A stretch of 64,000 nucleotides of DNA, taken from positions 281,484-345,483 of the forward strand of contig NZ_BAAAPC010000004.1 of assembly GCF_039530945.1 (NCBI RefSeq). Reading direction: 5' to 3'. Source of the stretch: Nocardiopsis_C rhodophaea (GTDB taxonomy: Bacteria; Actinomycetota; Actinomycetes; Streptosporangiales; Streptosporangiaceae). The notes under the pieces are model-generated. The model did no database searches, was not told the origin of the DNA, and was given only the letters and a program-made list of their open reading frames with translations. A program made the translations under genes and the position numbers. Numbering within the stretch: position 1 is the first letter of the stretch; each line of letters opens with the position of its first letter. This document shows, in pieces, positions 37,195 through 44,988 of this stretch.

Positions 37195-38376
37195 ATGCCC
37201 CAGGCCCTGCCCGCCCGGGTGGTCCTCGTAGCCGGGCTGCACGGCGCGGCCCGGTCCGCCGCCGTCGACCTGTTGCTCCACGCCGACCCCCGGGCGATCG
37301 CCATCCACCACGACCTGAGCCGCATCGCCGACGGCGAGGTGCAGCGCGTGACGCGCGACCGCTGGGGCGAGGTCGACCGGACCCGGGTCGACCTCGTCCA
37401 CGCCTGCGTCTCCTGCACACTGCGCGAGGACCTGATCCCCCTGCTCTGCGAACTGGCCGAACGCGGCGAATACTCCACCCACATCGTCGAGGCCTGGGAC
37501 GGCGTCGAACCCCGCCCCATCGCCGAAGCGCTGACGGGGACGGTCGTCAACCGCCGCCCGGTGACCGACTGGCTGCGTCTCTCCTCGGTCATCACCGTTG
37601 TCGCCGCCGACCGGCTGATCGCCGACCTGTCCACCGATGAGGACATGGTCGACCGCGGCCTCGCCGTCGCGGAGGCGGACGACCGGACCGTCGCCGAGGT
37701 GCTCGCCGAGCAGATCGAGTACCCGACCGCCGTCGCGCTGGACGGCGGCGACCGCGACCCCCGGGTAGCAGAGCAGTGCACCGCTGTGCTCGTCCAGCTC
37801 AACCCGGCCGCCGCCGTCGTCCCCACCGAGCGCTCCGCGCTGCACGCGCTCACCAACGGCGGATTCGATCCTGTCGCGGCGGCCGCGCGCACGGACCCGA
37901 CCGCCGCCCAGCCGCCGGACCGCTGCGAGATGGGCGACGTCCGCACCGTCACCTGGCGGCGCTCCCGCCCCCTGCACCCGGGCCGCCTGCACGCCGCGCT
38001 GGACGACGTGGTCGCGGTCTCACTGCGCAGCCGCGGCCGGTTCTGGCTGGCCAGCCACCCCGACACCATGTTGGTCTGGGACGCCGCCGGGGCGTCGCTG
38101 GCCCTGCAGCCCGCCGGTCCGTGGCTGGCCGCGCTGCCCGACGCCGCCTGGGCGCTCGTCTCCGAGCACCGCAAAGCGGCCGCCACACTCGACTGGGCGC
38201 CCGACTGCGGCGACCGGTGCCAGTGCATCTCCTTCACCGGGGTCGGCCTGGACACCGACCGTCTGGTCGAGGTCCTCGACTCCTGCCTGCTCACCGAGGA
38301 GGAGATCGCCGACACCTCGCTCACCTTCGACGGCGCCGCCGACCCCTTCGCCGAGCTGCTGGACGTCACGTCCTGA
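37195..38376 (+). CDS. CobW/G3E-like protein of the zinc-starvation response
   Basis: A 393-residue CobW-family protein. It has an N-terminal G3E-like domain, the metal motif region HACVSCTLRED (CxxC type), and a C-terminal CobW_C domain (RSRGRFWLASHPDTMLVWD). The P-loop reads GLHGAARS, with Arg in place of the invariant Lys, and the Asp/Glu switch region is also altered. GTP use is therefore doubtful. Zinc-regulated CobW proteins are thought to deliver zinc to key enzymes. The Zur box upstream and the S18 gene downstream support that role. GAGG lies nine bases before ATG 37195. Confidence 0.82.
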   Translation: MPQALPARVVLVAGLHGAARSAAVDLLLHADPRAIAIHHDLSRIADGEVQRVTRDRWGEVDRTRVDLVHACVSCTLREDLIPLLCELAERGEYSTHIVEAWDGVEPRPIAEALTGTVVNRRPVTDWLRLSSVITVVAADRLIADLSTDEDMVDRGLAVAEADDRTVAEVLAEQIEYPTAVALDGGDRDPRVAEQCTAVLVQLNPAAAVVPTERSALHALTNGGFDPVAAAARTDPTAAQPPDRCEMGDVRTVTWRRSRPLHPGRLHAALDDVVAVSLRSRGRFWLASHPDTMLVWDAAGASLALQPAGPWLAALPDAAWALVSEHRKAAATLDWAPDCGDRCQCISFTGVGLDTDRLVEVLDSCLLTEEEIADTSLTFDGAADPFAELLDVTS

Positions 38377-38445
38377 CGGCGTGGCCCGCCTGCGCCGTCG
38401 ACCCGACGCATTCCCACCCAGAACACACAGGAAGGACCTTCTCCT

Positions 38446-38700
38446 ATGGCGTCGCAACGCCGGAGGCCGCAGACCTCGCGCAGATTCGCCAACCCGCTGC
38501 ACGACCTCGACTACATCGACTACAAAGACGTCGATCTCCTCCGCAAGTTCATCTCCGACAAGGGCAAGATCCGCAGCCGTCGTGTCACCCGCGTCACCGC
38601 TCGCCAGCAGCGCCTGATCGCCGCCGCGATCAAGAACGCACGCGAGATGGCGCTGCTGCCCTACCCCAACGGCGACCGGCCCGACCGCACCCGCGACTGA
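38446..38700 (+). CDS. rpsR: 30S ribosomal protein S18, zinc-free paralogue
   Basis: An 84-residue S18. Conserved blocks are YIDYKDVDLLRKFISDKGKI and RVTARQQRLIAAAIKNAREM, ending ALLPYPN. The N-terminal part lacks the CxxC found in zinc-binding S18 proteins. It follows the CobW gene by 69 bases and shares its Zur box, so it is probably made under zinc shortage to replace the zinc form, whose gene would be elsewhere. Confidence 0.93.
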   Translation: MASQRRRPQTSRRFANPLHDLDYIDYKDVDLLRKFISDKGKIRSRRVTRVTARQQRLIAAAIKNAREMALLPYPNGDRPDRTRD

Positions 38701-39038
38701 CACGACGCGCGTGGCGCACGGGCGGCCGGTCGGGCGGAGAACCACCCTCGGACGCCCGTGGCGTTGGGAGTGCGCCCCTGTTCTCGTCGGGCCGGGAGCG
38801 CGCCGGTGCTGCGCGCCGTGTCGGTGGCGCCCGACGCCGACTCGGCGTGGCGGCCGCTGATCGCTTCCCTACGGCCACACGGGGGGTAACGTCGTAATCA
38901 GAGGTTGACTGGGCGGTAGGCAAAAATTTTCTCTAACGCCGAGTTCTCAACGTTCGCCTACCCCGCGGGTCGGTGGGGCGGCATCGGGACGACCCGAACC
39001 ATGGGAGGGGCTTGCCAGTGCAGGAAGGCGACTCCGTC

Positions 39039-40412
39039 ATGCCCGCGGACGTCTCCCGCCGCCGCGAACGGCGCCCCCGCTCGATCCGGTCACGGGTGAC
39101 CGTCGGAGCGGTGGTCGTGGTCGGCGCCGCCCTCGTCCTGGCCATCACGGGGGCGTCGCTGATCACCCGGGACGCCATTCAGCGCGACATCTCCGACCGC
39201 ACCGCCGCGGCGGCGCGGCATGTCGTGGAACTGGCCCAGCAGCGGCGTATCGACGGCCCCATCCCGGCCCAGGGCGGTGTCACGCGCCTCCAGGTCGTCG
39301 ACGAGGACGGTCGGGTGGTCGCGGCTAGCGCGACGCTGCAGGGCTACGCCCCACTGACCCACGCCCGGCCGGAGAACGGCGACTTCCGTATCGACACTAC
39401 CGTGTGCCGCACATCCGCTGCCGTCGCCGGATGCCTGACGGTGGTCGGGTTCCGCGAGAAGAAGAGCGCCTACGGCGATGTGATGGTCTACGCGGCGGCG
39501 CGGCAGCCCGCTGTGCTGTCGGGAATCGTGCTGGAACTCATGCTGGTGGTGCTCGGGCTGGTCGTCCTGGCCGTGGTCGGGTGGGTGACCTGGTGGGGCG
39601 TTGGCCGGACGCTGCGGCCCGTGGAGACCATCCGCGCTGACCTGGAACGGCTCACCGCCTCAGAGCTCGACCGCCGCCTGACCGTGCCCGACACGGGTGA
39701 CGAGATCGCCGACCTGGCGCGCACCGCCAACGCGACGCTCGACCGGTTGGAGACGGCGATGCAGCGCCAGGCCCGTTTCGTCGCCGACGCCTCACACGAA
39801 CTGCGCAATCCGATCGCCGGGCTGCGTGTCCGCTTGGAGCTCCAGCTCTCCGAGCCCGAAGGCGAAGAGGTGGCCGAGACACTGCGCGGCGCGCTGGCGG
39901 ACATCGAGCGGCTGGAGGGGATCGTCAACGACCTCCTCGAACTGGCCCGTCTGGACGCCGATGTCGCCACAGCGCGGGAATCCGTCGACCTGGCCGAACT
40001 CGCGGCGAGGGAGGTCCGCGGCAGGGTGACCGCCAAGGAGGTGACGACCGCGCTCACGCCCGGCACCGTCGTCGCGGGCAATCGGCTGCGGTTGGCCCGG
40101 CTCCTGGTCAATCTGCTCGCCAACGCGGAGCGGCACGCCCAGAACCGCATCCTCGTCACGGTCGGCGCGGAGGGCGATGACGCTGTCCTGCGGGTCCACG
40201 ATGACGGGCACGGCATCGCCCCCGAGGACCGCGAGCAGATCTTCGAGCGCTTCTCCCGCCTCTCCGAATCCCGCCGCCGCGATCCGGGCGGCAGCGGGCT
40301 GGGCCTGGCGATCGCCCGTGAGGTCGCCCGCGCGCACGGCGGCCAGGTCGAGGCGGGCGAGAGCCCGGAGCTGGGCGGTGCGGTGTTCACCCTGCGGCTG
40401 CCGCGCGCCTGA
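39039..40412 (+). CDS. Sensor histidine kinase (orphan)
   Basis: A kinase of about 457 residues. It has a first membrane helix (VGAVVVVGAALVLAITGA), an extracellular sensor of about 125 residues with a possible disulfide (TTVCRTSAAVAGCLTV), and a second helix (VVLGLVVLAVVGWVTWW). A HAMP domain follows, then HisKA with the phospho-acceptor in DASHELRNP and a HATPase domain (NLLANAERH, DDGHGIAPED, GGSGLGLAIAREV). No response regulator gene adjoins, which is unusual for this class. ATG 39039 is preferred, with AGGAAGG upstream; longer starts exist. Confidence 0.9.
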   Translation: MPADVSRRRERRPRSIRSRVTVGAVVVVGAALVLAITGASLITRDAIQRDISDRTAAAARHVVELAQQRRIDGPIPAQGGVTRLQVVDEDGRVVAASATLQGYAPLTHARPENGDFRIDTTVCRTSAAVAGCLTVVGFREKKSAYGDVMVYAAARQPAVLSGIVLELMLVVLGLVVLAVVGWVTWWGVGRTLRPVETIRADLERLTASELDRRLTVPDTGDEIADLARTANATLDRLETAMQRQARFVADASHELRNPIAGLRVRLELQLSEPEGEEVAETLRGALADIERLEGIVNDLLELARLDADVATARESVDLAELAAREVRGRVTAKEVTTALTPGTVVAGNRLRLARLLVNLLANAERHAQNRILVTVGAEGDDAVLRVHDDGHGIAPEDREQIFERFSRLSESRRRDPGGSGLGLAIAREVARAHGGQVEAGESPELGGAVFTLRLPRA

Positions 40413-40532
40413 CCCGTGGTGGCTATGGGAGACCTGTGGCGCCGCGAGAAAGGCGGGGCGGGGTTTGTCGTGGATGTCGGAATGGGGAATGTACAGGGCA
40501 GAGGTTTCAGGGTGTCAGCCGAGGGGGGAAGG

Positions 40533-40787
40533 ATGCCCGACGACAGAACCGATGACCTGGGAAACGACCTGCAGGAATCGGAGATCAGCCTCTACCAGAG
40601 GTATATCGACGACCCGCCTGAAGAGGAACTGGTCATCGAGGAGGCCGAGGTCGGCCACGAACTCGGGATCTCCGAGGAGGTCGCCGAGGAGGTGCCGCCC
40701 ACGGTCGGTGAGGACGAAGACGAGGACGAGGAGCTCCCGGCACCGCGGCCGTCCTCGGAAGGCGGCGTCCTGCACGTCGAGTCATGA
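40533..40787 (+). CDS. Small acidic hypothetical protein
   Basis: An 84-residue protein rich in Glu and Asp (IEEAEVGHELGISEEVAEEV, EDEDEDEELP). GGGGGAAGG lies directly upstream of ATG 40533, so the longer frame from 40416 is not needed. No family recognised. It follows the kinase gene by about 120 bases and may or may not be cotranscribed. Confidence 0.6.
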   Translation: MPDDRTDDLGNDLQESEISLYQRYIDDPPEEELVIEEAEVGHELGISEEVAEEVPPTVGEDEDEDEELPAPRPSSEGGVLHVES

Positions 40788-40916
40788 CGGCGGGAGCGCG
40801 CGAGGACTCCACGTCCACGTTTCCCACGTTCCCGGGGTGGCGCACCACCGGGCGGCCGGTGGTGCGCGGAGCCACGGGTCAGGACGGTCCCGTCCGCGAA
40901 TCCCCCACGGGGATCC

Positions 40917-41666
40917 TCAACCGAGGAGCCCCCGGGCGATGACGTCCTCGCGGAGGGTGCGCACGATGTCGTCGGCGTCGCCGAGATGCCCGGCGTGCTC
41001 GGTCCGGCGGCGGACCTCGACGCGGATCGCCTCAACGACCGTGTCGGCCAGAAGCGCGTCGGCCAGCTGCTCGGCCACCAGCGCCTCGCGCCACCGGCGC
41101 AGGTCATCCAGCCGACCGTCCTCGACGGCCTCGCGGCTCAGGTGGAACAGCAGGTCGAGGGTCTCCTGTGCCTCCTCGGCGTCCAGCAGGTCCACATCGA
41201 AGACGAGCCCGCTGCCACTCGTCTCCCCGGCGCCGATGTGATGCATCTGCCACCGGCGGCCGTTGGTGAGTAGCACCCACTCGACGCCGTCCTTGTCGGC
41301 CTGCGACTTCGCCGGGCGCAGACTCCGGTGGTCGAGTTCCTGGCCGCACTGCTTCACTTCGACGAACGCGAATACCTGGTCGCCGAGCAGGATCCCATAA
41401 TCGATGGATTCCCCGGAGGTGCGGTATTCGGTCGTTAGCTCACCGTACTTGCTGTAATTGAGCCCCTCACTGAGAAAATCCGCGACCAACATACGAGTAT
41501 CGCCCTCGTTGGCGTCCCGCGCGATCAGGTCGGACAGGGGGCCGGAGAAACGGTGGACGCACGCCGCGAGCCGCGCGCGAACCTCCGCCTCCCACTGCGG
41601 CGTGGAGGCCGATTCAAAGGTGAATTCCCCAGTCCTGGTCATTACCTGGGTCGAGTCCGAATCCAT
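40917..41666 (-). CDS. HsdR N-terminal-type nuclease-fold protein
   Basis: A 249-residue protein with the type I restriction enzyme R-subunit N-terminal fold. The PD-(D/E)xK core reads ESIDYGILLGDQVFAFVEVK (D, then ExK), followed by GVEWVLLTNGRRWQMHHIG. There is no helicase part and no hsdM or hsdS nearby, so it is not a restriction system by itself. The C-terminal 80 residues are helical and acidic. Many bacteria carry such short proteins; a nucleic-acid role is inferred from the fold only. Its stop lies about 130 bases from the end of the small acidic gene, convergent. Confidence 0.78.
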   Translation of the reverse strand: MDSDSTQVMTRTGEFTFESASTPQWEAEVRARLAACVHRFSGPLSDLIARDANEGDTRMLVADFLSEGLNYSKYGELTTEYRTSGESIDYGILLGDQVFAFVEVKQCGQELDHRSLRPAKSQADKDGVEWVLLTNGRRWQMHHIGAGETSGSGLVFDVDLLDAEEAQETLDLLFHLSREAVEDGRLDDLRRWREALVAEQLADALLADTVVEAIRVEVRRRTEHAGHLGDADDIVRTLREDVIARGLLG

Positions 41667-41822
41667 TATGCTATTAATTTCCGTTCCATCAGATGCCGCC
41701 AGCTGCGGCGCTCAGCCGAAAAACCGCGCCGAATCAAAAAGATAACTCTCACTGAGGGCGGCTGGCAAAACGATCGATGGTGCCAGCGAAGACGCGTGGC
41801 CGGAATTGGCCGGGGAAGCACG

Positions 41823-41858
41823 CGGCCCGGACTCCGGGACGGGGCGGAGTCCGGGCCG
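41823..41858 (-). terminator. Terminator of the rpmB-rpsN operon
   Basis: CGGCCCGGACTCC (41823-41835) pairs with GGAGTCCGGGCCG (41846-41858), a 13-base stem 55 bases after the rpsN stop. Nothing else is seen in 41667-41912. Confidence 0.7.
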
Positions 41859-41912
41859 GTGCGGCGTGCCGCGAGGGAGGAGCGGCGGCACGAGTATGGC
41901 GTGGAGCGGTGG

Positions 41913-42218
41913 TTACCAGCTCGCCTTCCGGATGCCGGGAAGCTGGCCCCGGTGGGCCATCTCGCGGAACCGGATGCGGGACACCCCCGCCTTGCGGAGG
42001 TAACCGCGGGGGCGGCCGTCCACGGAGTCACGGTTGCGCAGCCGCGTGCGACTGGCGTCCCGCGGCTGCGTGTTGAGCTCGCGGACCGCCTTGGCGCGCG
42101 CTGACGGGTCGGTGTCGGGGTTCTTGACGATCCGCTTGAGTTCGGCCCGGCGCTCGGCGTACTTGGCCACCACCAGGGCGCGCTGCTCGTTGCGGGCGAT
42201 CTTGCTCTTCTTCGCCAC
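41913..42218 (-). CDS. rpsN: 30S ribosomal protein S14, zinc-free paralogue
   Basis: A 101-residue long-form S14 (MAKKSKIARNEQR, RDASRTRLRNRDSVDGRPRG, RKAGVSRIRFREMAHRGQLP). It has no CxxC pairs, unlike the 61-residue zinc-binding form, so it works without zinc. It is separated by three bases from the upstream L28 gene and shares its Zur box. It should be expressed when zinc is scarce. Confidence 0.95.
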   Translation of the reverse strand: MAKKSKIARNEQRALVVAKYAERRAELKRIVKNPDTDPSARAKAVRELNTQPRDASRTRLRNRDSVDGRPRGYLRKAGVSRIRFREMAHRGQLPGIRKASW

Positions 42219-42221
42219 GAC

Positions 42222-42458
42222 TCAGACCCGCTCTCCACGTGCGCGGATGTCGGCGACGACGCGTTCGATTCCGCGCTTGTCGATCACCTTCATCCCCTTG
42301 GTGCTCACCCGCAGCCTGATGTGGCGCTGCTCGCTGGGCAGCCAGTAGCGCTTGCTCTGGATGTTGGGCTCGAAGCGGCGCTTGGTGCGCTGATGGGAGT
42401 GCGAGATGTTGTTGCCGGAGGCCGGGTGCTTTCCGGTGACCTGGCAGACGCGGGACAT
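42222..42458 (-). CDS. rpmB: 50S ribosomal protein L28, zinc-free paralogue
   Basis: A 78-residue L28 (VCQVTGKHPASGNNISHSH, RRFEPNIQSKRYWLPSEQR). The usual CxxC near the N terminus is reduced to a single cysteine, which marks the zinc-independent form. The Zur box at 42514-42528 lies 56 bases before its ATG. It is the first gene of a two-gene operon with rpsN. Confidence 0.95.
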   Translation of the reverse strand: MSRVCQVTGKHPASGNNISHSHQRTKRRFEPNIQSKRYWLPSEQRHIRLRVSTKGMKVIDKRGIERVVADIRARGERV

Positions 42459-42513
42459 GACGGGCTGTCTCCTCGGTCGGGTGCTGTGGACGAGAAGAGC
42501 AGCCTACACGAAA

Positions 42514-42528
42514 TGAAAACCATTTTCA
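42514..42528. promoter_or_regulatory. Zur box ahead of rpmB-rpsN
   Basis: TGAAAACCATTTTCA is a near-perfect palindrome extended to AATGAAAACCATTTTCATT (42512-42530), matching the actinobacterial Zur consensus in both half sites. Confidence 0.85.
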
Positions 42529-42574
42529 TTCGTGTGTCGTGGTGGCGCACGCCACCGTGCCACAGCCTCTCGCC

Positions 42575-43159
42575 TTACCACCAGGGGGTGCGCAAGTCTT
42601 CCTCGCACGGTTTGGTGGTGTCCGTCAGCACGCAGGCCTGGAACGCCCGCTCCTGGAATTTCGCGGTGGGATACGCGGGGGTGTACTGGCGGTCGCCGAG
42701 GCGTACGTAGCGTGCGTCGTCCCACTGTCGATCGCCGTCGAGATCGACGTCCAGGGTGAGGTGTTCGTCGGGGTTGGCGGGATCCTGCACCCACGCCCAG
42801 GCATACTCGACGCCCAGGTAGGTGCCGTAGGCCATGTGGATGGTCCCGGACTCGGTCTTCGTCGAGGAGCCCACCTTGCCGCCCTCGATGATGGCCGGGT
42901 CGTACAGCCACGGGTCGTGCTTCGGGTCGTCGTCCTTGGGGTCGTGGACCTCGGGGGTGCCGTCTTCGGAGCCGTCGTCTTCGGGGGCATCGTCCTTCGG
43001 GGTGTCGTCCTTGGGATCGTCGTTGTCGTCCCGGTGCTCCGGGCCGCCGCGCACCTGTGGGTCGGCGTCCGCTGGCGCGGCGCCGAGCAGTGTGAGCGCC
43101 ATGGCGGTCCCGGCCCCGGCCGCCGCGATCCGTCGGGCGAGAGTTCCGGTGGGTTGCAT
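42575..43159 (-). CDS. Secreted hypothetical protein with acidic linker
   Basis: A 194-residue protein. A signal peptide ends near PADADP, then about 50 residues of Asp/Pro/Lys repeats (DDPKDDTPKDDAPEDD) lead to a C-terminal domain of about 110 residues with Trp/Tyr-rich strands (HMAYGTYLGVEYAWAWVQD) and two cysteines. The segment LDVDLDGDRQWDDARYV could bind calcium. No family recognised. ATG 43159 gives a proper signal; a GTG at 43201 is less likely. Confidence 0.7.
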   Translation of the reverse strand: MQPTGTLARRIAAAGAGTAMALTLLGAAPADADPQVRGGPEHRDDNDDPKDDTPKDDAPEDDGSEDGTPEVHDPKDDDPKHDPWLYDPAIIEGGKVGSSTKTESGTIHMAYGTYLGVEYAWAWVQDPANPDEHLTLDVDLDGDRQWDDARYVRLGDRQYTPAYPTAKFQERAFQACVLTDTTKPCEEDLRTPWW

Positions 43160-43392
43160 GCGTCTTTTCCCCGTTCTCCGTTGGTGTGCGTCCCTCCGCA
43201 CGTCGAGCCGAGCGCCGGAAAGGCAACTTCTCAGCCGTAATGCCGGTGAGGGTTTCCGACATCGATGAGATTACGCTCCGTATGCGGATGGCCCGGGGAG
43301 GGAAGGACGGGGTGTCGCGTGCCTCCGTCGAGTCGACCGGGGCCGTTGGCTAGCGTTGATGCGCCGGTTCTCGTGATCAATTGGAGGCGGAC

Positions 43393-44631
43393 GTGGCAAA
43401 CGGGCGGAGCGGGGCAGGAGACGGGGCCGGGGCGAGTCACGGTGGGGGAGAGGACGGGCCCGAGCCGGCGCACCAGCCGCGCGGATCCGCTGTCTCGGGG
43501 GAAGAACCGGACGAGGAATCGGGCGGCCGGCGGAGCGGGGAACCCTCAGCGCCGGGCGCGGCCCGCGAGGCGCCGCCGACCAGCGGGACCCCCGTCGGCA
43601 CCGGGCGGGGACGCCTCAACTTCTTCATGCTCGGCTTCACCGGCGCGCTGGGTGTGTTCGCCGCGTGGCTGCTCTTCCAAGCGCTCGTCGGGGCGCAGGA
43701 GATCTTCGTTTACATCCTGGTGGCGCTGTTCATCGCCGTCGGCCTGAATCCGATCGTCGAGTCGCTGCGCAGGCGGCGGATCCCTCGCTGGGGCGCCATC
43801 CTCATCATCTGCGTGGCCCTGATCGCTTTCGTCGCCGTGTTCATCTGGGCGATCGTGCCACCGCTCACCCAGCAGGTCGGCGACTTCATCTCGCGCGTCC
43901 CCCACTACGCGAACCAGCTGCAGGATAACCGGCTGATGGCCGACCTGGACCGGCGCTTCGGGCTGCTGGCGAAGTTCCAGTCCCTCATCACCGACCCCAA
44001 CGTCGGGCAGCAGGTGTTCGGCGGGGTGTTCGGCATCGGACAGGCGGTGCTCAACTCGCTCATCGCCACGTTCACCATCCTCGTCCTCACGCTGTTCTTT
44101 ATGGCCTCGCTGCCGGGCATCACCGAGGTCGGCTACCGGCTGGTGCCGCGCTCGCGCCGGGCGGGCGTGCGTGAACTGGGTGACGAGATCATCGAGCGCA
44201 TCGGGTCCTACATCGGCAGCCAGCTGCTGATCGCGCTGATGGGCGGTGTCGTGGCACTGGTCTTCCTGGCGCTCATCGGTTCCGACTACGCCCTTACCCT
44301 CGCGCTGATCGTCGGGGTCACCGCGCTCATTCCGCTCATCGGGACCACGCTGGGCGCGCTCGCCGCCACCATCGTGGTGGGCGTCGGCGACCTCGTCCTC
44401 GGCGCGGTGACGCTGCTGTTCTTCATCGTGTACCAGCAGATCGAGAGTTACGTGATCGCCCCGCGCATCATGCGGCACGCGGTCGACGTGGCGCCCACCG
44501 CGACGATCACCGCCGCTCTGCTCGGCGGTGCTGTCTTGGGGCTGGTCGGTGCGCTCATCGCCATCCCGATGGCCGCCGCCGTGACGCTGGTGCTGAACAA
44601 GGTCGTCTTCCCCCGGCTGGAGGAGAGGTAG
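43393..44631 (+). CDS. AI-2E-family transporter (second copy)
   Basis: A 412-residue paralogue of the protein at 26175-27461. A Gly/Glu/Pro-rich N-terminal tail of about 75 residues is followed by the same helix order, with FIAVGLNPIVESLRRRRIPR and the C-terminal signature TALIPLIGTTLGALAATIVV and YQQIESYVIAPRIMRHAVDV. GGAGG lies five bases before GTG 43393. The two copies differ enough to suggest old duplication and separate roles. Confidence 0.88.
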   Translation: MANGRSGAGDGAGASHGGGEDGPEPAHQPRGSAVSGEEPDEESGGRRSGEPSAPGAAREAPPTSGTPVGTGRGRLNFFMLGFTGALGVFAAWLLFQALVGAQEIFVYILVALFIAVGLNPIVESLRRRRIPRWGAILIICVALIAFVAVFIWAIVPPLTQQVGDFISRVPHYANQLQDNRLMADLDRRFGLLAKFQSLITDPNVGQQVFGGVFGIGQAVLNSLIATFTILVLTLFFMASLPGITEVGYRLVPRSRRAGVRELGDEIIERIGSYIGSQLLIALMGGVVALVFLALIGSDYALTLALIVGVTALIPLIGTTLGALAATIVVGVGDLVLGAVTLLFFIVYQQIESYVIAPRIMRHAVDVAPTATITAALLGGAVLGLVGALIAIPMAAAVTLVLNKVVFPRLEER

Positions 44632-44801
44632 CGCCGCCGGAAGCGGCGATCCGCGGGACGGTCGTGGCGCAACGACGGGGCCATAAGCGGCGTGTGCAGG
44701 AGAAGGGGCGCGACGGGCCGGGAGCCGGCCTATGAGGGGTTTGTCGCGTTTCTGTGGGTTGACACCAGATGTATCCGAAGCGAAGACTGTCGGTTGGCTG
44801 G

Positions 44802-44820
44802 TTAGGTAAGCGTAACCTTA
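44802..44820. promoter_or_regulatory. Iron box ahead of NRPS relic
   Basis: TTAGGTAAGCGTAACCTTA matches 18 of 19 positions of TWAGGTWAGSCTWACCTWA, the DtxR/IdeR-type site. It lies 40 bases before the GTG at 44860. Confidence 0.85.
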
Positions 44821-44859
44821 GTAAGGTTTGCTTGGCCTTTGTCACCCGAAAGGACCCCA

Positions 44860-44988
44860 GTGACCCCCATGCAGCAGCCCGTGTCCACCGGCATCCTGAC
44901 CGGCGTCAGGCGTGGACCGTCCCACGGCGCGGCACCAACCGCCGACCCCCTCGTCGCCATCGCCACCCGGACATCTCGCGTCCGATGA
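44860..44988 (+). CDS. Micro-ORF after iron box
   Basis: A 42-residue frame beginning MTPMQQPVSTGILTGVRR. GAAAGGA (44848-44854) lies five bases before its GTG start, and its stop overlaps the ATG of the condensation-like gene (ATGA). The spacing argues for real translation and coupling. No family is recognised, and it could be a leader or the remnant of a larger gene. Confidence 0.45.
   Translation: MTPMQQPVSTGILTGVRRGPSHGAAPTADPLVAIATRTSRVR

Noticed and set aside
40917..41666. A type I restriction system
   Set aside because: Only the N-terminal nuclease fold is present; no motor domain, hsdM or hsdS lies nearby.
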